Below, one piece after another: positions 32,701 to 40,080 of a stretch of DNA of 64,000 nt. The DNA comes from Symsagittifera roscoffensis (taxonomy: Eukaryota; Xenacoelomorpha; Acoela; Convolutidae). The notes beneath the pieces were generated by a model. That model saw only the letters and a list, made by a program, of their open reading frames with translations. It had not been told where the DNA came from and did no database searches. The translations under genes were made by a program, and so were the position numbers. The stretch spans positions 54,942,473 through 55,006,472 of the forward strand of contig NC_087062.1 of the NCBI RefSeq assembly GCF_963678635.1, read 5' to 3'. Within the stretch, counting starts at the first letter, position 1. Every line of letters starts with the position of its first letter.

Positions 32701-35385
32701 TTCTCATGGCGGGAATAAAGTCAACCGGTTATAAATCCAAAAGGAGTGACCGCACTCTGACTGGAGCAACTTTAGAAATGGAAATACTCAGTCAATGTGG
32801 AGAGAGTAAAATGAGGGACTTCAAACCATCTCCCATGAATCATGGAAAAGGAAGTGTTGCAGGACAACTGACACCAGTGGAATACAACCGACTAACAGTG
32901 TCGGAGACAGTGTCGATAGATGAACCCACCGGTGGATACATGGAGATGTTGGAATACCGGAACTCGGCTAGAGGGTATGTAATGGCCCTGGAAGACGAAA
33001 AAGCCATGGAGGGTTATCTGGAAATGATGTTGCAAGGCACCACCCTCAAGCAGAAGGCGTATGGAACTTTGGCGTCGTCTGACGTAGAGGCGGAGACGAT
33101 CGAGCAGTTAGTGAGCCTTCCATGGAAAGCAGTAGTATTGAGGTATTTCGAAGAAGAAATGAGGACTACGCCAAGAATACATGCTCTCGTAGCAGTACCT
33201 TACGTAAGGACAGAATTACAACTCAGGCTCGCCTGGTGCATGATGGGACTGACTCGCGAAGAATATGATTCAGAAGAAAGGAAGAGATCAAAGGAGGAAA
33301 AAGTTTTCCTTATGACGAATCTGAGGGATCTGATAGTCCAGGAGGGAGCAGCAGTAGCGTGTGCAAAGCGGAGAGACGCTCTCTGTTTCATTCGATTCCT
33401 GATAGAGCAGATTTCAGTACCTGCATTAAACACTTGTGTTAAAATGTTGAGGGAAGGCGATGAGCGAACGAAAGCCATGTTCTTACTAGCAATGCTGGAT
33501 ATGCAGCAAAGTAAACCGATGAGGGTGAACATGAAAGAACCTGAAGAATTGGAACCCATGAAAAAGATAGACGAGATCAGGAGATTCTCAAACAAGGAGT
33601 TGAGGCTCACTAAAGAATCTATGGGAGCATTGCCGAAATCCAGTGAATACTGTGGACCGATCAAGAAGAAGTCATATAGCTATGTGTCCGGGATTATAGG
33701 GATAGCATACAATCCTTTCCTGAGTGAAGACATACGCGATTGCTTCTTTGATTATGAGCAGGTGGTGTTACTAAGATTCTGGACGTCCAGAATTGTGACG
33801 ACTAAGAGCGTTAACAATCCACAGGCCAAATTGGGATTGGTCTTGGAAGAAGAGGTGACTGCACCTTCAGTACCAAAATCCGACAAGAGAGTGGAATTTG
33901 GGTTGGGATTCTCAGATGAATTACTGAGAACGAGCTTGATGGCAGTGTGGGAATTGATGAAGCCATCATGGTGTCCTAGTCCCAACGCTGACTCGATATT
34001 ACGGGCGACACAAGACATACAGAGAGAACTGAATGCAGACTGTAACCTGCGTGACCTCAACATCATATATAATGTGATGATAACAGCCTCTAAGAGCAAC
34101 GGAGAAGATAAAGTGGAGTTGCCTGGCTGGGGACCAGAAGACTGGGTCAAACCTAGTAGCTGTCTGGCGGAAGTCTGTGGACTAGAGGGTCACGTTTGTG
34201 GAAGTCTAGACTGTGTGAAAACCCTGGAGAAACAACACAAGCAGTCGACAGTATTGTTTGGAAATGTAGTGATGAAAGCAAGAACGGAAACGGAACTGAT
34301 AGCAGATTGCCATGGAGGAACCGATGTGAATCTAGTGACAGCACTAGGATTCTACAGCATGTTTGGTTCTTTAGAGTCACTATTGAATCTAGAACAGAAA
34401 CATGAGATGGTCACAGCCATCAGCGTAGAAGTATTCCCAGGAGTTCTGCAGACTGAGCAGAAGTATATAGGAAAATGGAGGGAGGCAATCGAAACAGAGA
34501 TGAACATCAGACACAGCGAAACTTATTGTAGACCATCAGGAGCACGATATTTGGTGGGTTCAACGTTGGCTCCAATGTGCAAGAGCAGATACCCTGTACA
34601 TTTCGTGGCTGTGGACGTGAAGAGTACAAGAATGATCGTGGATCAAGCTTTCTCAGTGCCAAAGTGCGTGAGATTGGCGAGAATGTCTGAAAAGTCTTAC
34701 GAGTTACTATGTAAGATGTTCTCAGCAATTCCAGAGAGAACCAAAGAGGAGTTGGAGTCAATACTGGGAAAGAAGTTCATGGGATATGTGAGCGGGAACT
34801 TCAGTGACTTTGAAAAACAGAAACAGAGAGGATCAACTGTCACAGATTACAATGCAGTAGATGAGAATGATGAGATCCACCGAGTGATGATGGAAGTGGA
34901 ACCATTGCTGGAAGCTTCGGGAAAACGGAATTGGAGGAGCATCATGTTGACACATGACGAGTTTCCTTGCCACTGCTTGCTGCAGACCTGGTGGTATCCC
35001 AAGCGTAGTAATCTGGTGTTGATCTGGGACTCTGGAGAGCTGCTCTCCATGGGTTTACCAGATTCATCACAGCCCATAACAATAGTGATAGTGGGAGTTA
35101 TGATGGCGATACGATGGCTGGAAGCTCATGTGAGGGAAAATAATAGACAGGAGGCACCGACGAGAGAACAATTGCAGAAATTAGATTGTCTAAAAGATTT
35201 AGATCTTTTTGAGACAATGTGCAAAGTTCTAAACATTCCAATGGAAGTGAAGAAGATATGGGCAAGAAAACGATTGATGCCATGGTTCAGAGCTAACATG
35301 ACTAATGTATCTATGTATGTATGTATGTGTATGTATGTATGTACGTATGTATGTATGTATGTATGAATGTATGTATGTTTGTATG

Positions 35386-35416
<31 letters not shown>

Positions 35417-35613
35417 GTATGTATGTATGTATGTATGTATGTATGTATGTATGTATGTATGTATGTATGTATGTATGTATGTATGTATGTATGTATGTAT
35501 GTATGTATGTATGTATGTATGTATGTATGTATGTATGTATGTATGTATGTATGTATGCATGTATGTATGTATGTACGTATGTATGTATGTATGTATGAAT
35601 GTATGTATGTTTG

Positions 35614-35644
<31 letters not shown>

Positions 35645-35773
35645 GTATGTATGTATGTATGTATGTATGTATGTATGTATGTATGTATGTATGTATGTAT
35701 GTATGTATGTATGTATGTATGTATGTATGTATGTATGTATGTATGTATGCATGTATGTATGTATGTATGTATG

Positions 35774-35804
<31 letters not shown>

Positions 35805-35933
35805 GTATGGATGTATGTATGTATGTATGTATGTATGTATGTATGTATGTATGTATGTATGTATGTATGTATGTATGTGTGTATGTATGTATGTATGTAT
35901 GTATGTATGTATATATGTATGTATGTGTGTATG

Positions 35934-35964
<31 letters not shown>

Positions 35965-36355
35965 CAAAAAGCACATGTCGAAGCATGGCAGAGTATACAG
36001 TGAATATCAGCTGGACATTGGGGCAGGAGCTTTCAAGCGAGCTTTCGTGACCCATCGGAATGCAGTGACCACCGCTGTGAAAAGAATTTCCAGGACGAGC
36101 GAGCGTAGTGGAAATGAGAAGGCAGAGATGCTGAAAGAAGATTTGGAGAGAAACGTGACGTTGTGTCTCCACAACAGCTTCTGTAGAAACAGAGAATCAA
36201 ACGTGGATCCCCTACCTTGCTGTAAACAGAGGGTGGAAGAGCAGAAGTGTTGGAGGACGGCTTCCAACAGCGTCAGGATAGTCAATGACGTGCTACAAGA
36301 CACGGAAACCGAGAGTGCGGAGTCAGTGTCACAGGAGGAGGAAATGGAGCATTGA
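26772..36355 (+). CDS. Second giant ORF of element B (about 3,000 codons), SGNH-hydrolase domain, env position; interrupted by a tetranucleotide expansion
   Basis: The frame is open from ATG 26772 to about 35303, where a (ATGT)n array replaces about 30 bases and introduces a stop at 35364. The last 130 codons (about 35966-36355) continue in another frame to TGA. Near residues 180-230 there is a coiled coil. Residues 400-610 carry SGNH blocks: LILGDSLVR (S411), FGGATI, LVGTNDIS (N460) and TTDGIHFDS (D554, H557), a complete serine-hydrolase set. A second, weaker set follows: VVANSEFV (S871) and FAGINDHLHSRG (N922). The remaining 2,000 residues are not recognised. No signal peptide or clear membrane segment is seen, so it does not look like an envelope protein despite its position. 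Similar ORFs may exist in other genomes; a database search would tell. Confidence 0.85.
35304..35963. repeat. (ATGT)n microsatellite, about 660 bp, inside the second ORF
   Basis: This is an almost pure GTAT/ATGT array with a few variants (GTACGTATG, ATGAATG, GTTTGTATG, GTAAGTATG, ATGCATG). Variant blocks recur about 230 bases apart (for example GTACGTATG at 35341 and 35573), showing larger-scale duplication within the array. In any forward frame the pure repeat reads Met-Tyr-Val-Cys without stops. Copy A lacks the array and has about 30 ordinary coding bases there. Confidence 0.97.
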
Positions 36356-37174
36356 CGAATGGTCGAGAAAACAAGAGGCAGCAAGAAAGAAAATTAGAAG
36401 AATTTAGAAGTTTTAGAACTTCTAAACGACGAAAAAAGAAGAGAACAAAGGGATGATGAAGAAAAGTTAAAACTCAGAATTGTTTTATGTGTGTGAAAAA
36501 CTCAAGTGAGAAACCAAGCAACCAAGTTGTAATTGAAAACTGAAACATTTAGTTGAGTTTGGAAATTGTTGCATTTATCAATTTGCATTTTGGTTTTAGT
36601 TGAAGTGGCTTTAGAGACACTCACTTATTATTTATTTAGAAAGGCTTGAGGGAAGAGTATATTTAAATATTCCAGTCTGCATGATTGTTTTTAATCACTT
36701 AGGAAGACTGATCACTTTGTGGTGACATGAAAAACTTGAGTAACTTCTTGAGGAGGGAGGTTGTTGCATTGTTCTTTCTAACCACAAAGTTTCTTAGTTT
36801 TAATATTCAGGGCAATAAACAAGCAAGATTTCCGAAGGGAAGGAGCATAGTAGGATAATTTTAGCTTGTTGGTTGGCAGGACTGTCCTGCAAGCCAACAC
36901 CTTTTAAATCTAGGAGAAAAAGTTTCAATCGGGACATTGACACTGGAAGTCAGAAAATATGTTTTATCTTAAGTCATATCCTCAATGTGCAGATTAATGA
37001 AAGAATTTGAAGGCTATAGTGATGTAGTATGATGCCATTTATATTCTGCAGTGAGTCGATGTGACGTAGGTAAAAGTAATTTCGTGCATTTTGTAAATTC
37101 TGTTAGATGACACTGTAACCATTTAGAACATTGCGCGATTCAATGAGGACATTGACCGGACTGTCCGGGGAGTA
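36356..37174 (+). other. 3' untranslated region of element B with polypurine site
   Basis: This 819-base non-coding segment is homologous to 9275-10097. It ends CTGTCCGGGGAGTA (37161-37174) immediately before the 3' LTR; GGGGAG is the purine core expected for plus-strand priming, though shorter than most polypurine tracts. Nothing else is recognised. Confidence 0.7.
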
Positions 37175-38095
37175 TGTGACATTCGACCAGAATGGCCAAA
37201 ATGCAATTTATGCAGGATTCGAATTTTGAGCAGTAAGCCTTCCGAGTTGATGATTTCGAAGGATTAGCGACGTTATTGGAACGTTTAGCCAAACGGTGAG
37301 GGCTAGAATATTCTAGTATTTTAAATTTTCAAAAATTCGAATGATGACGTCACATTTCTGAGAAATGCTGAAACGGCCATTTTAACAAAAAGCGAGTGAA
37401 AAACAGAACAACTTTATCTGTGATTGCGAACAGAACGAAAATCGAGATTAAAGAAAAACGACAACGAACTACAATAGCAGAGAACGTTCCAAGTTGCAAC
37501 TATTGTGCTGCTACAATAGTTGCAAGGCCGTTGCCAACAACGGTGAAGGGTGAGAACCAGCCTTCCGGATTGGTGTGAAATTGAACTTAAGGAGCTTGAT
37601 TCACTGGATTCAAGAATCCGGAAGGGTTTCGGGACTGGAACTTTTAGCCTTTTATATAAACTTTTAGCTTCTTGTCATGTCCTGAATTGAATTTAATTAA
37701 CAACTGGATTCATTTTGATAAGGATGAGAAGCTAGGAGTTGGGGGGAAAGGGTTGATCCATCTTCGATGGAGATGATGGTTTTTATCTACTGAACAAAAA
37801 CAATAGTAATATAATAAGTAGTAGCCCTGTTTTTAGGAGTGACCTCGTGGTCTGGGGATACTGAGACCCAGCCATGAGCTCACTATTTTTGCATGTAATT
37901 CAGTTAATTTGAGCGTTCTGGTCGAAGCCGGAGAGCAGTAACGTTTTTGTCGACCCGATGTAAGAAAGACCACCGAAAAGTACTGGCTTGGTAGAGACGG
38001 TGAAAAACATGCAAAGCTCTGTTTAGACGCTAGCCAGTCGTCTTAAGATTTAGTTTTGTTATCCGTCGATATGTATCTTCCGGGCGAATGTTAAA
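37175..38095 (+). repeat. 3' LTR of element B
   Basis: It begins TGTGACATTCG and ends GTTAAA (GTTACA in the other LTRs), then AAGCTGG of repeat R. By eye it differs from the 5' LTR by five substitutions and one added G. TGACGTCA (37345-37352) and TTTATATAAA (37651-37660) are kept. Confidence 0.92.
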
Positions 38096-38378
38096 AAGCT
38101 GGTGAGTTAATAGTTGGTGTGAGTTATTTGGGGGTAAATAAAAATTTTTATTTATTTAGGTTTTTGTGAAAATAGGTTTTTTGGTTCAACGGGTGCCTGC
38201 TCAAAACTTGTCGGCCTTGTTTTCGCTTGGTTAGTGTGGTTGCGAGAAATATTTTGTTTCCGCGTTTTTGCCTGGCTCGGGTTTGTATAACAAGTTTAAT
38301 GAATGAAAAATGCGTTAGAGGAACGACAATTTGTTTTTTGAATTGCTTGTAGTCATTTTTCTTACGCCTGAACCCAGG
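38096..38378 (+). repeat. Repeat R, second copy, right half
   Basis: This continues the R copy split by element B and matches 11803-12031 up to GCCTGAACCCAGG. It has about 55 extra bases (near 38130-38180) relative to the uninterrupted copy. It stops where the LINE begins. Confidence 0.7.
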
Positions 38379-38437
38379 TATTAGATTATTAAATAGATAG
38401 TTGAAATGTTTACCGGGGTAGCAATGGTTGCCCCGCG

Positions 38438-39031
38438 ATGAAATTGTCCGACAGAAGATATCACTTGCTCAAGACATCATCTTCAAAAAATCTCCTGATT
38501 GCGGATTCTCAAGCACGCCATCTTGATTTTCCAAATTTCAATATCTTGTCCCTACCTGGGGCCCGAATTGGTGCGGTCCAAAACTTCTTACCCGAGAAAG
38601 ACAAATTCAACATCATCGCTCTGCTCATCGGCGGAAACGACGCCTTCAACGGAAAAGACCCCTCCAGTATACCTGCAGGCGACATTGCTGAAGAACTGTC
38701 GAAGCTAGCCGAGGAGCTGTGTGAACGAGCCAAAAAAGTTTTCGTCATCGGAATCCCTCATCGTAGTGAGAACCGAGCTCGATCTGCAAAAATAAACGAA
38801 TTCCTAAGAAAGATAAAAGGAACTTGGAAGTTTAGAGGAGTGAGTGAAAAAATCCACAGCTCATATCATTTGAAAACTGACGAAGTGCACCTCAGTGAAG
38901 AAGGTCTGAAGGGCATTAAAAGTATTCTCAAGAATAAAATCTTATACGATAAACATTCGAACATCTGCAATACAGAAGGACATCTGGTATATTACGAGTG
39001 TCGTTTCAAGAACTGTCAGTGCCCCTATTAA
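38438..39031 (+). CDS. SGNH-hydrolase-like protein of the LINE (197 aa)
   Basis: This is a small serine-hydrolase fold protein. Block I is LLIADSQARHL (S24, with ADS in place of the usual GDS), the oxyanion glycine is in LPGARIG (G41), block III is LLIGGNDAF (N67) and block V is TDEVHLSEEGL (D148, H151). The full catalytic set is present in about 160 residues. A short tail, CRFKNCQCPY, follows. In CR1-type elements an esterase domain normally sits in ORF1; here it is a separate first ORF in a different frame from ORF1. The start ATG at 38438 follows GTTGCCCCGCG. The substrate is unknown; lipid or carbohydrate esters are usual for the family. Confidence 0.8.
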   Translation: MKLSDRRYHLLKTSSSKNLLIADSQARHLDFPNFNILSLPGARIGAVQNFLPEKDKFNIIALLIGGNDAFNGKDPSSIPAGDIAEELSKLAEELCERAKKVFVIGIPHRSENRARSAKINEFLRKIKGTWKFRGVSEKIHSSYHLKTDEVHLSEEGLKGIKSILKNKILYDKHSNICNTEGHLVYYECRFKNCQCPY

Positions 39032-39053
39032 CGTAAGTAGAAATAGTGAACCG

Positions 39054-39145
39054 CAGGCCTCCCCTTTTCGGGAACCACCAGGTTTGTCTATTTCTTCTTT
39101 TCCCCTGAGTGAGCCACAGGCCTCCCCTTTTCGGGAACCACCAGG
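39054..39145 (+). repeat. 29-bp direct repeat between the SGNH ORF and ORF1
   Basis: A 29-bp sequence starting CAGGCCTCCCCTTTTCGGG occurs at 39054-39082 and again at 39117-39145, 63 bp apart, within the 148-base gap between the two ORFs. It might act as a translation or promoter element for ORF1, or be a simple duplication. Confidence 0.85.
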
Positions 39146-39179
39146 CTTAACTGTTTTTCTATCCATAGTATAAGCAAAA

Positions 39180-40076
39180 ATGGGCAAAAACTGCAAAACA
39201 TGTAAAAGAGGCTTTGCCAGCAACGAGAAAACATACACTTGTGTCGCATGCAACGCTCAAATGCATTTGGAACCAACTTGTGTTGGGTTGTCTCTAGTGG
39301 CCATAAATGGAATAAAAGAACTAGGGCCGAATGTCATGTTGCTTTGTAATACTTGTGTGCAAAATAATGAACGAGACAACTTTATAAGATGCAAAACCCT
39401 GGCCAACATAGACGAGAAGCTCTCAAACATTGATGTAACTGAAAGCCTTAAAAGCATGGAAAGAAGACTTACCGATTTAGTAGATCAAAAAATTGGAAAT
39501 GCAATGAAAACGACATGCGATAAAGTGGAAAAAACTTATAGTGCCGTTGTAGCTGCTGAAATCACCACCCGGATAAATCAAGCTCAAACCACTCAACATG
39601 CTGCCAGATCTAACTCTGATCACAACATAAATCAAAGTTTTAGGATACAAGGGGTCAAAGAGGACCCTGAGAAAACAAAAGGAGAAAACCTTGTCCCAAC
39701 AAATGACGAAGTAAACGAAATACTAGACATAATTGGAGTGAAGCCGAAAATAATAGAACTAAAACGACTGGGAAAATTTGATCGTAATCGAATGAAGCCA
39801 AGAACACTGCTGGTAACTGTACCTAGCGAACATGAAGCACGACTAGTACTAGCAAAAAGCCGAGAAAAGCGAGAACAATTGGTCGAAAAAGAGGTCTACC
39901 TGCTACCAGCATTGACCAAAGAGAGTGCAATTAAAGAGAACGAAATCCTTAAGAAACGAAGACAACTACTAGATGAAGGCGTTCCTCGCGAAAAGCTGAA
40001 AATAAGGAATCTAGAATTGTTCAATGATGGTGTGAAAGTAACTATTGACACTGAAGTTCAGGAACCCCAGCATTGA
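39180..40076 (+). CDS. LINE ORF1: PHD-like zinc finger, coiled coil, nucleic-acid-binding region
   Basis: The protein has 298 residues. The first 65 hold CKTCKRGF, CVACNAQMHLEPTC and LLCNTC, a Cys/His pattern like a PHD finger, which is known in ORF1 of CR1/L2-type LINEs. A coiled-coil segment follows (about 80-125), then a domain (about 150-290) with FRIQGVKEDPE, MKPRTLLVTVPSEHEA and KKRRQLLDEGVP, resembling the RRM-like and C-terminal parts of LINE ORF1 proteins that bind element RNA. It ends at TGA 40074-40076, which is followed by CTAG. ORF2 continues in the same frame. Confidence 0.85.
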   Translation: MGKNCKTCKRGFASNEKTYTCVACNAQMHLEPTCVGLSLVAINGIKELGPNVMLLCNTCVQNNERDNFIRCKTLANIDEKLSNIDVTESLKSMERRLTDLVDQKIGNAMKTTCDKVEKTYSAVVAAEITTRINQAQTTQHAARSNSDHNINQSFRIQGVKEDPEKTKGENLVPTNDEVNEILDIIGVKPKIIELKRLGKFDRNRMKPRTLLVTVPSEHEARLVLAKSREKREQLVEKEVYLLPALTKESAIKENEILKKRRQLLDEGVPREKLKIRNLELFNDGVKVTIDTEVQEPQH

Positions 40077-40080
40077 CTAG
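40074..40080 (+). promoter_or_regulatory. Candidate stop-codon readthrough signal UGA CUAG between ORF1 and ORF2
   Basis: The ORF1 stop TGA is directly followed by CTAG. UGA CUAG is a known efficient readthrough context in animals and some viruses. The next frame is open without a stop to 42950, and the first in-frame ATG lies within the endonuclease domain, after its first conserved blocks, so a fusion product made by readthrough explains how ORF2 could be translated. Confidence 0.6.

Larger units (their letters stand above)
12902..38095 (+). mobile_element. Giant Ty3/gypsy-type LTR retrotransposon, copy B, about 25.2 kb
   Basis: The element consists of 5' LTR, leader with primer site, gag-pol, spacer, second giant ORF, 3' UTR, polypurine site and 3' LTR. 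By my count the two LTRs differ at about six positions over about 920 bp, so the insertion is young. It interrupts repeat R: the left flank ends TTCAAG and the right flank begins AAGCTGG, while the empty site at 11797-11809 reads TTCAAGCTGG. A duplicated AAG (possibly 4-5 bp with mutation) is therefore the target-site duplication. The domain order protease, RT, RNase H, integrase places it in Ty3/gypsy. Typical Ty3/gypsy elements are 5-10 kb; only a few giant lineages, such as plant Ogre and planarian Burro, reach this size. Two defects are visible: an in-frame TAG in pol and a tetranucleotide expansion in the second ORF. Confidence 0.92.

Noticed and set aside
35126-36172. Long minus-strand open frames of His-Thr-Tyr-Ile repeats
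   Set aside because: They are the reverse reading of the ATGT microsatellite, which has no stop in any frame. No gene evidence.
26772-36355. Envelope glycoprotein in the env position
   Set aside because: No signal peptide, fusion peptide or C-terminal membrane anchor is visible; the only recognisable domain is an SGNH hydrolase.
38942-39276. Minus-strand open frames over the LINE ORF gap
   Set aside because: They arise from the 29-bp direct repeat and overlap plus-strand coding sequence; they encode no known domain.
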